From Cynocephalus volans (lineage: Eukaryota > Chordata > Mammalia > Dermoptera > Cynocephalidae), in contig NC_084461.1 in assembly GCF_027409185.1 (NCBI RefSeq), forward strand, positions 137,095,501 through 137,159,500: a stretch of 64,000 nucleotides of DNA, written 5' to 3'. Positions 11,356 to 23,505 of the stretch are shown here, one piece after another. Position 1 is the stretch's first letter. The number at the start of each line of letters is the position of its first letter. Position numbers and translations under genes: made by a program. Under the pieces are notes generated by a model. That model was given only the letters and a program-made list of their open reading frames with translations. It ran no database searches and was not told the origin of the DNA.

Positions 11356-14171
11356 TATTGGCTGGTCTTCTATCTGGGGTGCTGCTGTTGGATGTGAGGG
11401 ATTGAGCCCAGCTGGGGTTCCCCCAGATCAGAGGAACCCTGCACTCCTGATGTGCATGTGAAACTTCGGCAGGGGCTCTGCCACTGGGCTTTTGAGGAGT
11501 TTGCCTAAGGCAGGGGGGACCCTTTACAGAGCTTCTAAGACTACTAGTGCATCCAGGTGAGTACCTCAGTGGTCTTTAGAGCTGCTGTCAGCCTTGAATT
11601 CATGTCCACCTTGTATCTTAAGTGAGACATGGGAGCCATAGCCAGTGCCACAAAAGGGAGAGATACCAGTCCAACAGAATTCCAGGGTTTCAGCTCACTA
11701 CCTGGCTCTCAAGTTTTCCATCTGCTGGCTGTGGCTTGGCATTGTGTACAGAGAGAGCCAAGAAAGAAAAAATTGATGAGATTCCTCATGGAGAGTTGGA
11801 CAGCCCCTCTGATCACTTTTCCACCAGGGTGTAAGAGTAACAGTTCAGCACTGTGGCTTTATGGAATCTAAGTGAACCACTGATCCCTCCCAGAACTGAA
11901 AATGAGGCGCATGCCCTTATTTACTTATTCATCTGACAACTGTTTGTCTCCCAGGCTTAGTACTTTGTCAGAAATGGTTTTCTAGAGAGTTCCTTTTCAC
12001 TATCCAGGTGGCAAGTACTTTAATACCACTAATGTCCTCGGTAGGCCAAAGGAGAGTTTAGGAGACAGTGGCCAGGGCTTCTGCAGACTGGCACTTTGGG
12101 AGCAGGAAGTCGAATTAAGTCAACCTTGTTTCCACACATTCCCTGTTAGGAATTCTCATGGAAGAAGCCACTAATTGATTGCACTCCCTTAGCTCCTAAA
12201 TGACTTTGTAAGTATTAGAACAAGTCTCGCCAGAGACAGGAAAAACTGAAGTATCTACTGGAATTAAATGGAGACCAATTTATTTTATATGCTTTCTCTT
12301 TTCACATTCACATTTTCTGCTGGGAATTTAAGGCTTTTTTTTTTTTTTTTCCTTTTACCAGCATTGTTTACCAACCTCAGGGCTATTCTGTTTGACTACT
12401 AAAGAATAGATAGGGCTGGGCCCATCTGCTAAGGACCAACCACCTGCCTGCCAAAAGGCACAAGAGAATGACAGTCTGTGCCCCTCTAGGCCCCTTGCAG
12501 TACCTCAAAATATAAAGACTTTAAACGGGAAAGGACACAACTGTTCTTTTACCTTCCTCTTTATCTACTGTATTCTCATCCTCTACCGTTCCCCTTAAGC
12601 ATACTGAAGATTGACTTTTTTCAAATGTTGATTTGTGGAAACAGGTAATAAGTGCAGATCTGCAGCTGTGGGAACTTAGAGCTATCGTGCATCAACTTCA
12701 GGCTAAGGAAACAGGTCCTCCTAGGGATGGAGCCAGGTGGGCAGGCAGGCAGGTCTTCGGAAGGCCAGGGAGGATGCTGCCTGGTTAAGTGCTTGGTTGG
12801 CCTACTGGGCAAGTCCTCCAGGGTCCTACAGCCCATTTATGAAGAAGGCTTTTTTGATAGGGCCAAGTCTCCAGGCAGGACTATCAGATGTTAAAGTATT
12901 TTATAAAACCACAGTGGTGTTTTTTTTGACAGAACTGAAAGAAATAGGTTCAAGTATTTGTAAGAGTCTAGTAAATGATAATATGTTGGGCTTTAAAACA
13001 GTGAGTGGTCTTCAAATTGTTCTTGGGAGCCACAAGGCTCCTCACCCTGTCTGGCTGCTGAGGGGAGGCCAGGTGGGGACTGCTTCAACCCAAGCACCTG
13101 TGTTTTTGTTTTAGATAATAAGGTTCCTGGTTATATGTTTGAAAAAGGTATCTGCTAAAATCATCCTGAATAAGTGGTGTTAAGAAAAACGGGTTAACAA
13201 GTTGGGGAAAAAAGAATTTTGCCCTTTGCTTGGCCATGTCTTTTCTGTGCTTTTTGTTGGGGGAATAGGAGGGTTCTAACCTCTGGTCCTGATTCAGATA
13301 GGATAATTGGGGCCTTGGTTAGGTGCCCCCAAAGAACAGCATTCTGGCCCTTCCCTTTGTGGGTAAAAGGGTCCCCAGTGTAGCAGTTCCTTGGGGTTTG
13401 GCCTTTGGTTTCCACATAATGCTAAAAATGTTGGGATTTGGGCTGTACCTCTTTGGTATCTCAGTTTTAATCCAGGGAGGAGTATTAATCCTGTGATTGA
13501 TATTTTTCTTATCAGAGAAGGAAGGCGATTATGGTGAGGCAGAGTTGAAATGAGGCCTTTGTCACTGACTGTGTGTTGCAGGGGTGAATGGGCACTAGGG
13601 TCTGGCATGTTAAGAACTGATACCTGTAACCATCTGCCAGGGTGTCCTGGCCCTGGCCTGAGAAGGGTATGACAAAAGCCATTTGGGACAGGAAGGGGCA
13701 AAGCAATATCTGGTTTCCTACCCCCTGCCACCAGAGGAGCTCTCCCTGGAGCCACACAGCTTCCAGTCCTGCTGCTACCTAGTCATTCTCTGCATCTTGC
13801 TGGGGCTATGAAGGAGTCATCTGGGTGGAACCCCTCTCCTCTTCCACAGCAGAGGACCAGGGGGACTTGCCAAGAGCCCTCTCAAAGTGGTTCCCTCCTT
13901 CTGGCTGGCCCCAGTCTGGGGAGTTGTTTTTTCCTTTTCCTTAAGCCCACTGCTGCTCCCATTAAGAGACATAAAGGGCAACAGTTTGGGGGAAGCCCGG
14001 GCCCCATGCTTGGCCCTGCTTTTCCAGGAAGTTGACTTTCCCTCTACCTTAGTGGTGCCATCATTAGAGTGTGTGGCTGAAGGAGGCAAGTCTTTAGGTA
14101 CAATCATGAGGGCCCAGACCACTTTGGCATCCCACTGCTAAAGGGACAGCCAGGCTGGCACTAGGGCCCTC
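11356..14171. other. LARP1-FAXDC2 tail-to-tail interval / FAXDC2 3'UTR
   Basis: No gene or clear interspersed repeat. The minus strand from 14171 down to about 12275 is probably FAXDC2 3'UTR if the AATAAA on the minus strand at 12279-12284 is used. There is a poly-T run at about 12333-12350 on the plus strand. Confidence 0.5.
12279..12284 (-). terminator. Possible FAXDC2 polyadenylation signal
   Basis: Plus-strand tttatt reads AATAAA on the minus strand, 1.9 kb downstream of the FAXDC2 stop. It was picked only because it is the first clear hexamer I noticed before LARP1. Confidence 0.3.
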
Positions 14172-14328
14172 TCACTCCATCTTCTTTGGGGAGTCAGGGA
14201 TGCTCTCTGAGAGCAGGGTGAAGCCCAGCAGGAATACGTGTCTCTCGTAGGCCTTGGTCTCCTTAAACATAGTGTCGGTCCCATGAAGGTGGTCCAGCAC
14301 CCCCAGCACCCTGTAGCACTGGTTGAAC
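14172..14328 (-). pseudogene. FAXDC2: FAXDC2 last coding exon
   Basis: Acceptor tctctcttccag ends at 14329. Reads FNQCYRVLGVLDHLHGTDTM, then FKETKAYERHVFLLGF and ESIPDSPKKME, stop TGA 14174-14172. The C terminus itself is undamaged. Confidence 0.88.
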
Positions 14329-14429
14329 CTGGAAGAGAGAAGACGGCGCTGCAAGGCTGGCGCTGGAGGCCCCTGTGCAATCTCCAAGCATGCTGGCCTT
14401 TCACACATTTTTCAGCCCTCCTACTCAAT

Positions 14430-14915
14430 ACCTGGCCCCACCTGATCACCTGCATCAGAATTCCTGGGGAACTGTTACAAACACACCTTCCTGCTGCCAC
14501 TCCAGACCTGCAAAATCTGGAGTCTTTTTTTTTTTTTCTGAAAATATGGAACACAATGAATTTGTGGGTCATCTTTGCTCAGGGGCCATGCTAATCTCTG
14601 TATTGTTCCAAGTTTAGGACATGTGCTGCCAAAGTGAGCACCGGAGTCGTCTTTCAAAAAGCTCACTATGTAATTCTGATGCATACAAGTTAGAGAACCT
14701 CTGGCAGAACTAGACTGGTTCAGAGACAATCTGCCTCAGAATCCCCTGGAACACTTACAAAATTAAAATGTAGGTTTTCAGGCCCTGTTCCCCCAGATAC
14801 TTTGATTCAGCATATTTGGAATAGAGCCCGAGAGGCTGCATTTTAAATAAGCATCTCAAGTGATTCTGGCATAGGAGGTTTGTAGACCACACTTGGAAAA
14901 GCCTGGGAACTTTCA
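14430..14915. mobile_element. MER5A-like hAT fragments, split by the U6 copy
   Basis: catcagaattcctggggaac, attctgatgcatacaagtta, cagaatcccctggaacact, gatactttgattcagca and gtagaccacacttgg match the common MER5A-type Charlie fossil. The pieces lie on both sides of the U6 insertion. Confidence 0.6.
14527..14641 (-). pseudogene. U6 snRNA retropseudogene
   Basis: The minus strand starts GTGCTCACTTTGGCAGCAC, continues with ATTAGCATGGCCCCTGAGCA and ends in GTTCCATATTTTC plus a poly-A run. This is U6 snRNA with several changes and a 3-base deletion before ATTAGC. The A tail and the short flanking ggagtc repeat point to L1-driven retroposition. It lacks a U6-type upstream promoter and sits inside an older MER5A-like element. 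Confidence 0.9.
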
Positions 14916-15234
14916 GAGAGTGCACAACTCCCACTGGAATTGCATGCAAGATTTTTATGCATATATACATTTTCCTGAGGACAATGTCCATAGCTTACAT
15001 TAGATAGTCAAAGGGTCCAGGACCCAAATAAAGGTTAAAAAACCCCACTTGCAGGAAGACCTGATGTCAGAAAGAAGCAAAAGAACAAGTGTGGTCTTTA
15101 TTTTCCCCACCTCCAGATCTCTCCCCGCACTAGCACCCACATTTAAACTGGAACACCAGTTGTCTGCTACCAGAAGCTCCAAGGAGTGAGGGTGGTGGTT
15201 ATGCCCAGGGACCCACTATGGGAGGGAGTCTTAC

Positions 15235-15401
15235 TTGAGATGGTGGTAGTCGTGGAATTTAGGTGAAGGTAGGAAGGGTAGGTGATAGCCACAGTGGGAA
15301 ATGGTGGAAATGATGAAGACCAAGGAAAACCACATGGTGATGGAGGACAAGTGGGAGCCCATTACTAAGGGACCCACAATCACTGGCAGCATGTTGGAGG
15401 C
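15235..15401 (-). pseudogene. FAXDC2: FAXDC2 coding exon 7
   Basis: 167 nt; in its conserved frame reads ASNMLPVIVGPLVMGSHLSS, then ITMWFSLVFIISTISHCGYH and the third His box FHDYHHLK. In the frame delivered by exon 6 it instead stops at TAA 15259-15261. Confidence 0.88.
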
Positions 15402-15539
15402 CTGCAAGGGGAGGAATGAATGAAGGCAGGGCCGAGAGAGATGCAGGGGATGCAGCTGGCTGTCCACTTTGCCCCAGGGTGTACCAGAGGAAGACATTCT
15501 TGACTCAGATCTGGAAAAGGTGATAGAGTTTCAGGACCC

Positions 15540-15715
15540 TGATTTGTTAGAGACATTCACCTTTGTAACCTGGGACAAGTTATTAACTGAGGCTCACTTC
15601 CTCATTAGCAAAATCAGGATTTAAACAGTTGTTGGAAGGATTAAATGTGATACCTTGTGTTAGGCATCTTTTTTAGCCTGGCGTTTATGGCAAGTCAATA
15701 ACAAATGGTAGCTAC
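15540..15715. repeat. MIR-like remnant
   Basis: Contains aacctgggacaagttatt, ctgaggctcacttcctcatt and a decayed tail; typical MIR core wording. Confidence 0.45.
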
Positions 15716-15821
15716 TTAATGGGAAGAAGAAAGAAAGGGCCAGTGTGGTCTAATTCTCTGCAGGAGACATTTGGGAAGGTGGTTGGGGCATCTGCCCTTA
15801 ATGTCTGGGGATTCTACTTAC

Positions 15822-15922
15822 CACATATAGGGTGGGCATAGATAGAGATTACACCAATGGGAGCTGTCCGTTCATGGTGTTTCTTGTGGATTTTCTTGTA
15901 GAATGATGGGTGGTGAAGGAGC
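15822..15922 (-). pseudogene. FAXDC2: FAXDC2 coding exon 6, frame-breaking length
   Basis: 101 nt from acceptor tatttttccag to donor GTAAGT. Reads LLHHPSFYKKIHKKHHERTA then PIGVISIYAHPIC. The conserved continuation Ile-Glu-His is missing, consistent with loss of 5 bases just before the donor (106 nt would restore phase). Confidence 0.85.
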
Positions 15923-16150
15923 CTGGAAAAATAGTTAATAAGTGATAATCTACTGATTCCTCTATCTTCCTTCCTCACTAGACCACAAGAAACCAAAGGT
16001 AAGAACTATAGGTTCCATCTATGGAGCAAAGTTGAAAACACTGAAATCAGACCTGCCTGTGATTTCCAATCCCACCCTTATGTTGCATAATTTGGGGGTG
16101 GGTTACTTTTCTTCTCTATCCCAGTTGTATTGGCTGTAAAATGGGGATGA

Positions 16151-16252
16151 TGGGGCTGGCTAGTTAGCTCAGCTGGTTAGAGCATTGTACAAACACCAAG
16201 GTCAAGGGTTCGGATGCCTGTATCAGCCAGCCACCAAAAAAAAAAAAAAAAA
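16151..16252 (+). mobile_element. CYN-like tRNA-Ile SINE, monomer
   Basis: ggctggctagttagctcagc (A-box region) followed by caaggtcaagggttcgg (B box), agccagccacc and a poly-A of about 18. Confidence 0.85.
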
Positions 16253-16527
16253 GGGAGAGGGAATGATGCCCAGAAAGGATTCAGTAAGGAAATAAATGAG
16301 AAACTGCCCTGCCTCCTACACGAATGGAACAGCTTGCTCTTTTCTGGACATTCCTCAGTTGTCCTAAGTTGTCAGTTATGGGACAGATAATTGTCTCCCT
16401 GTTAACCATTTAAAGGGAGGCTTGTTGCCGGGGGTGTTGGTCCTACACCTACAATTCAGAGGCCTCAGTTTCCTCATTAGTAAGTAGGGTGAGGAGCCAG
16501 CTGTGCTCAGGCAGGGACCCTGCTCAC

Positions 16528-16733
16528 TGGTGTAAATAGTAGACCAGGACTTCCTCAATCTAGGTGAACACTGCCAGCTCCAGAAGGAACCAGTGGAAGG
16601 TAGGTAGCTCTCGGCGACAGGGGTCTCTCCACCACTTGAGGAAAGGATAGAGAAAGACCACCATGAGGAAAGAGATCACGTACTTGTTGAAAAGAACTGT
16701 GCGGATAGATTGGCGTAGTTTCACAGGATCCAC
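16528..16733 (-). pseudogene. FAXDC2: FAXDC2 coding exon 5 with in-frame TAG
   Basis: 206 nt; reads VDPVKLRQSIRTVLFNKYVI, then SFLMVVFLYPFLKWWRDPCR, RELPTFHWFLLELAVFT, then TAG at 16560-16562, then IEEVLVYYLH. Acceptor caggcag and donor GTGAGC are intact. The first histidine-box Arg is changed as well (CA|G, Gln). Confidence 0.9.
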
Positions 16734-18282
16734 CTGCCTGAGGGAAGGAAGGAGGAAGATGGACCAAGAGTGTGAGAAGTAGGGCCGTATAAAAAAGCGT
16801 CCACTGTGATCTGCTCACAGGAGGCCTTTACTCCAATTGGATCCTGGAAGTGATGCCTGGGTATTGCCGGCAGCTCCTGATTGCCACTGGCCCTGGGGTT
16901 GGAAATGTTGCAGCAATAAGCCCCTGGCTGTTAGGTGGACGAGTAATGCCACTGCCCTTGGAAACTCCTTCCAGCAGCCTTCAGTCTGCCTGAGCCTATC
17001 TTCTCCCTCCTGGTTCTGCAAATATCACCCCTTTCCTCCCCATTTCTCTGGCCAGGCCCAATGTATGCCTGGCAGGTAACTTAGGGAGCCTCCAGGATTC
17101 TTGAAGAAGACTATCAACTTTCAAGTTGACATGCCAGTCCAGCCCTTTAGTTCCTCCTCATCAGGAGAAACTTGTTCATGATTGGATACAGAGATCAAAG
17201 TCATCTGCCTCTTCATGTGGTCCAGCCACAATGGACTAGGCTCAGAGAAAAGAAGGCAGTAAGCCAGGGAGCTGTTGATCTATCCTCTTGACTAACCTCC
17301 AAGTTTTCATGGTGGAGCTGTTAGGATGGGGGCCTGCCCAAGAATTTCCACCAGAGTCCACTGTAGAGAGCTGGCCCCAAATACCCACTCCCCATTTGGC
17401 CTCAATACTACAGCCAGAATTTCTCCCAAGAATCAGTGACCCTTTAACTCTTCCCTTTGTCAGAGCACTGGGGCTCCAGGGAACAGTCCTGTGACCACAG
17501 GTCATCTCCTGGGTCCTGATGAACTCATTTGGGATTGGTTGAAAGGGATTTCTCCCTGAAGTTCCTCTGCAAGCTGGAAGGATTTTAGCCCCAAGGTGAA
17601 GTTGAGTTCAGAATGGCCCCCAAGCTTGAGGCCTTCCTCTTCCTCCAGCCTTTCCAGGCACTGCATGTATTGACTGACTTCAGAATTCACTCTAATTTTT
17701 TTTACTTCCATCCCATTGTGAGGCCAGGTCTGACCAGCCTGGTTTGAGAGTATGTCAGATAAAGCCATATACATCTTTTGGAAAACTTGACCAATAGGGG
17801 GCGTGTATCATATTTGTTTATTCATTCATTTAACTGATAATTATTGAGCACCTACTATGTAGCACTCAGTGATCTTGATGCTGAACATAGAGCAATGAAC
17901 AAATGATTCCTGCCCTCATGGAATTTATATTCCAGTGGGGAAGATAGATTAGGAATAACAATTGTATAAATGTATATTAAATATTAGGTGATAGGTGCTT
18001 GGTAAAAGTAAAGGAGGAGGTTTATAGAGATGAGACAATGTTTTTGTGATTATTTTAGGAGATGCAGGCTGAAGGATTTAGGGGTGAAGTCTTGTAAGGT
18101 GTCAAACTTACTTTCAAATGGTTAAGTAAAAAGTTATAGAGGCATATATATATATTTTTATATATAGATAAATAATTATAAAATATTTAAAATTGGCGAA
18201 TCTAAGTGGTATGTAAATGAGTAATAACTACTTTTTTTTATTTTTTATTTTTCTGGATATGTGTTTAAGATTTTTCATAAGA

Positions 18283-18379
18283 GGCTGGCCGGCTAGCTCA
18301 GTTGGTTAGAGTATGGTGTTATAACATCAAGGTCAAGGGTTCATATCCCTGTACTGGTCAGCTGCAAAAAATAAATAAA
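18283..18379 (+). mobile_element. CYN-like tRNA-Ile SINE, monomer, with TSD
   Basis: ggctggccggctagctcagt, ggtcaagggttcatatcc, gtactggtcagctgc, then an A-rich tail. Exact 13-bp target duplication atttttcataaga at 18270-18282 and 18380-18392. Confidence 0.92.
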
Positions 18380-19279
18380 ATTTTTCATAAGACTGTACAG
18401 GGAGGAACTGGAAACTGTATAGACAAATCTTGCAAAGAGCTTTGCTGCAAAGAGCAAAAATATGACTGGTAGGGAATATGGGAAGTGGAGTCGTGTCACT
18501 TTTTTTTTAAGATAGGAAAAAGTACAGCATGTTTGTAATAACCCAGAGAGGAATAATACAGGGGTGAGAGGGAAGTGGGGGAGAGGAGATACAAGAAAGA
18601 GAAGAGAGAATTGCTGAAGCAATTTCATGGAGCAGACAAAAGGTGATGGGTATAGTACACAGACAGTGTACAGACAGGAGCAAGGAGAGTTCATCTGTGG
18701 TATCAGGTGGGAAGGTAGAGCATGTGGGTGCAGGTGCCATTGGTAGGCCGATGTGGTGTGGGTCTGTGAAGCTCTCTTTTGCTAGCTTTAATTTTCTTTG
18801 TGAAGTAGGAAGCAAGGCTATTCTCTGTAAAAAAGGTTAGGGGAGGAGATGTTAGGGATTTGAGGAGAGAGAAGGTGTGAACTAGCCTAGTCACCCAGGA
18901 CAGTGGGAGAGTAAACAGACCAGGGATGGATCATATGAACGCTGGGTAGCATTCAGCTCCCACTTGAGGATCTGTTTCTGGTGTCTTACTTAGTACAGGG
19001 GTCAGTCCTTCCTGGAGACAGCAAAAGACTAAATGGCCTCAGGAGGTTCTTTCCTATTTGTGTTCCCATCTGAGGGTGCAGACAGTGCAGGAGCACTGGA
19101 CCTGGAGTCAGAGGGGAGAAACCCTGGCTTTGTTTCCAAGTAACAGTCTGATTTTGAGCTAGTCACTGCACATCTCTGAACCTTAAGCTTTGGCAAAATG
19201 CAACAAGACTTTCCTATGTAGCTCTCCAATCATTGTAGAGTATATGGTTGTACAGGTGGTAGGTGATATTCTTGGGAGC

Positions 19280-19430
19280 TGGTGTAGCCTGGTAGTTAAG
19301 AGCGTGAGCCCTGGAATCAGAAAGCCTGAGCTGAATCATGGTTCTACCCATGTCACATCTCAAAGCCTCCGTTTCCTCATCTGAACAATGAAGGTTATCA
19401 TAGCACTTGGCCTAAAAGATGTAAGCATTT
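19280..19430. repeat. MIR-like remnant
   Basis: tggtagttaagagcgtgagc, ctggaatcagaaagcctg and gcctccgtttcctcatctg are the MIR core in order. Confidence 0.6.
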
Positions 19431-20516
19431 AGTCAATGGTGGCTGCTAAGGAGACAGCCATGGTCTGACAGATGAAGGGTTCTCAAGGGCTTTGACACTT
19501 TAGGCTCCAGTACATGTCCTGCCAAGCTGGGCCTGGAGGAAGCCCCCTGGCTGACTGGCAGCTCCCATCTCAAGCAAGGGGTGCTGTGAGCCAGACTTGC
19601 AGCTTTGATTCAGGAAGGAGCCATTCCCAAGGACAGAGTCAAGACACTTTTTTACCCTTTCTGCCTTTCTGAAGTGCTGGGCTGAGACAGAATGTCCTGA
19701 GAGCTGTGGCGATTCACCCAGGCACCTGCAGATGATTAAAAGAGATTGTCTTGTCTGGGAAAGAAGCCAGGACGTGGTTTGGGTGGAGCTGGGGAAAGAA
19801 ACTGCATTTCAGAATCCACTCCTCCCTGTTGTGTAAGTGAAGGTTTCTAGAGGTTGTCAGAGGGCCAAGTAGGCAAGCCAGGCTCAGGGAACAGCAGGAC
19901 TCACTTCCTGGAGCTGTGCAAGTCGGAGTACCTCATAAGCAGGGTGTGGGCCTTGTTTATCATGGATTTGCCCCAGAACTTTGCACTATTGGTTAAATTG
20001 AATAATTACAAAGGAGGACCTTAAAAACCACCACCACCCACACATTCGGAATCTGTCCCGTCCATCTATGACAGTGGGTTTATCCTCTGTTTCAGCAGCT
20101 CTCTCCCTCGCTCACAATGATAGCTGTTATTCATGATTTTAGTGTCCAGCCATTGCTGTCTCTGTTCCCATGGGTAAAGGGGAGCTGCCTAACATATCTG
20201 GGACTCTGTCTAGTACCAGTCTGACACGATCTCTTCTGTTCCTAAAATGACCATCTTGGCACAGGCAGGTACAGATCCCTGGGCTGGGAATCAGGAGACC
20301 AGAACATTAGTCTTGACTGCCCAATAGCCAAGTAGCTCTGAGATTTTGGGCAAATTATTTCCTCTCTCTAACCTTCTAAATTGGGCGAGTCTTGTAGATA
20401 ATAACTTGGCTCACAATGGCCATGGTCTCTCCTGGGCCAGTGGTGAGAATTCTGAAAGTGTAACTTTAGCTCTTGCTTTCTGTGCTTTGACCACAAGAAA
20501 CTGCAGCAACACTTAC

Positions 20517-20638
20517 AGGTTCATTCTTGCCAACCTGAATTCGGTAGCGGGAGATAAAGTTAGGTTTTCCAGTTGTGTTGACCACCAGGAGGAGCCCATT
20601 GAAGCTCCAGAAGAACAGAGCAGGTACTTGGCAGGCAC
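20517..20638 (-). pseudogene. FAXDC2: FAXDC2 coding exon 4
   Basis: 122 nt; acceptor ctgctttccaacctcag, donor GTAAGT. Reads VPALFFWSFNGLLLVVNTTG then KPNFISRYRIQVGKNEP. Contains a second hydrophobic segment. No lesion. Confidence 0.88.
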
Positions 20639-20789
20639 CTGAGGTTGGAAAGCAGAAACAATCAGGGTGACTTCAAGTTCTCTCAGCACACATATTAGCT
20701 GAATACACATTTTATGGTGACTGAGGCTGCATTGTACACAGTCCCTTTCCAGGGAGGTCTTAGCACTCGAGACAAGGGGGCCTACCTTT

Positions 20790-20900
20790 AGTCCTGGGTG
20801 ACAAACTAGCTGTGGGAACTTGGACAGGTCACTTAAGGACTGTCTCTATTTTCTTAGCTGTAAAATGGGGATGATCACCTTCAAGGTGGTTAGAGACCCC
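20790..20900. repeat. MIR-like remnant
   Basis: gacaaactagctgtgggaac, ttggacaggtcacttaag and gctgtaaaatggggatgat are MIR core phrases. Confidence 0.55.
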
Positions 20901-22069
20901 TATATGAAAGTGTATTAAAATATATAATACTCTCTAAAATAGAAATGAATTTAGGTTGACATTTGGGAGTCTGTGCCCATCGGACCTTTTATGAATTGCC
21001 AAGGAAGGAGAAGCAAAGGCAGTACTTGGTGTGCTGTGGTTCACAATGAGCAGCGGACCAGGAGTCAGTCAGAAACCTAATCCCTGTTATCTTACTAACT
21101 GAGCACTGGGACTCAGGTGTCATCTAGTCAGCATTTTCCAAAGTGGAAAATATCTTTCAAGGAACACCTTGGTTAGTTTTCATACTTTACTCTTCCAGAG
21201 AGTCATGGTCCATACTCTGAGAATTCCTGCAGCAGAGAAACCTATCTGACTTTGATAAACTCAATCTTTCCCAGCCTTCTTTGACCCTAGAACACCTAAG
21301 AATAGATGGTCATGCATCCCTGTTTGCCTAGGAGAATTTTCAATTTACATTTGTCATTCCAGCATAATAATTTAATAACACCTCCTTTTACTTTCACAGT
21401 ATCTCTATCTGGTTGATAAATTATATGGCCACCCCACTTATTAACATCCCACAGCACTGATGTTCTGCAGACTATTTTAGAAAATACTGATCAAGCCTTA
21501 AAATTTAGATTTGGCTTTTTGTACCACATCCTACTTTTCCATGGAGTCTTTCCAAGTATCTCTGAGCTACCATTGTGAACAAGCAGCACTTTGTCCACTC
21601 CAATTGGCAATTACTCAAATGACATTATAGTGTTACCTAACTCTCATACTCTTTATTTGCCCATGTTTTGCCTCCAGATTCAAAATCCCAAAGGGCAAGG
21701 ACAATGTTTTACTTAACTCTGTTTCTGTACCCTCCTCCAGCACCCTTCCTGCTCTGTTGCCCACAGTGTCTGCTGGTAGCTGGAACTTGGAAAATACTTG
21801 GCTAGCACTGGGAGAATATGATTGGTACAAATTTTCTGGAGGGCAATTTGTCAGTATCTGAAATAGAAAAGAAAGCAAGAGAGAGGGAGACAGAAAAAGA
21901 AAAAGAAGGACACATATATGTCCATTACATGTAAATGTACCATTGCAGCATTTTCTTAAAATCACAGTAAAACATTTAAAGCAGTCTAAATGTCTATTAG
22001 TAGGGAATAGACTAAATAGAGTATTTCCACAAAAGGGCATACACTGGGCAGCTTAAAACATTAAGTCTA

Positions 22070-22167
22070 TTTTTTTTTGTGGCAGCTTGCTGGTATAGGG
22101 ATCCAAACCCTTGACCTTGGTGTTATCAACACTGTGCTCTAACCAACTGAAATAACCTGCCAGCCCC
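22070..22167 (-). mobile_element. CYN-like tRNA-Ile SINE, monomer
   Basis: Poly-T, then gctggtatagggatccaaac, ccttgaccttggtgttatc, gctctaaccaactgaaataa, cctgccagcccc: complement of the tRNA-like head. Confidence 0.85.
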
Positions 22168-23505
22168 AGTCACATGGAAAGATGACTACAATCCATTCAA
22201 TGGAAAAAAATGGGTTAAAAAATAGTTGTCTTATAAATACAGCAATATATCCAATATACAAGAGATGTACACTAATATATTAACGGTGGTTATTTCTTGA
22301 AGGTGGGAGAATGGGTGATTTTCACCCTCTCTATGCTTCTTTGAATTGCTTCGTTTTAATTTTTAGCAATGAGCACATATTTATTTTTATACTCAGAAAT
22401 AATGAAGTATGTTTTATTTTGGGGAAAAAATGTTGGGTTGGTCGTTTCCCAGTGGGCCATCCAACAAGGTGTCCACCTACTTGGAACTCTAAGGGCTCCT
22501 TGAGAAATACAGAATGAAAACCACAATATGATATTGAACTTTTGTCAAGCTCTAACACTTAAAATTGCAAATATTTTATCTCTGATATTTGCTCATCACC
22601 AAAGTAGATTTCACATCATTGTAAGTACATAAAATGTTTTCCCATCACTTTTTCCATATACACCTGTAATGTGCATTGTTTTTTTGGTGACTGCTTAAGA
22701 TTCCGTTGAACCTGTCATATTTAATGTTCAGCCCATTTTCAGAGTTCTCCTAGCTGAAAGCAGTCCTCAGGGACATTTATTTGTACTTTTGCTTTGTGAC
22801 AACTGATACTTGACCCTTCTAGACTGTGACAGTTTGTTTTTCTTTTTCATTTTGGTACGTGGACAATCATGTGACAGTTTTTTAATGAGGTTGACAAACA
22901 CTTCATCTTAAATATTTCTATATCCTCCATACAAGTTTGGTGCATAGTAACATTAATAAATATTATTTGAGTGAATGTATGATTGAGGACATTCACTATT
23001 ATAGATAATGCTCTTATAAATATCTATGTTTCAATGGTTTTTTTCCTCCTATTATATTTTGTTAGGCTAGTTTGGAGACATTCACACTATCAGTAAATAT
23101 TTGAGTAGCCATTAGCTGTCAAGCACTGAAAGCTAGACTGTACAAGGTACAGGGGACATAGTCTCAGACAAGATAGAGTGGTTCTCTGTGCTTGTGGAGT
23201 TACATGTAGAAGCAGGATTATTGCTGGAACATGGATTCATTTTTACACAAAACTTTTCTTATTTTTCTATATTTGTCAGGAGATCTTAACTTCTTAGCTT
23301 CTTTTCTTAGACATCCTGTTTCCAGACTGCCCACAAGTTTAGTACTCTTTGGGGTTATCACTTTTTTTGAACTTCACTTCAAGTCCTCATCCCTTGGAAT
23401 AATGAACTGAGAAGTCATTGTTCCAAAGTAGAGAACAAAACAGAAAAACAATTAAGCTACAATCATGTACCCAAACCCGAAGCACCGAGGGTCTGGGAAC
23501 CTCAC

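Larger units (their letters stand above)
14329..16527 (-). other. FAXDC2 introns 5-7
   Basis: Contain a U6 retropseudogene, MER5A-like hAT fragments (14430-14915), a MIR-like stretch (15540-15715) and one plus-strand SINE (16151-16252). Nothing else is recognised. Confidence 0.6.
16734..20516 (-). other. FAXDC2 intron 4
   Basis: 3.8 kb. Holds one SINE (18283-18379), an old interspersed repeat of the 'attattgagcacctactatg' type at about 17815-18060 and a MIR-like block (19280-19430). The rest shows nothing I can name. Confidence 0.6.
20639..23505 (-). other. FAXDC2 intron 3
   Basis: 2.9 kb. One minus-strand SINE (22070-22167) and a MIR-like block (20790-20900); otherwise AT-rich sequence without recognisable features. 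Confidence 0.6.
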
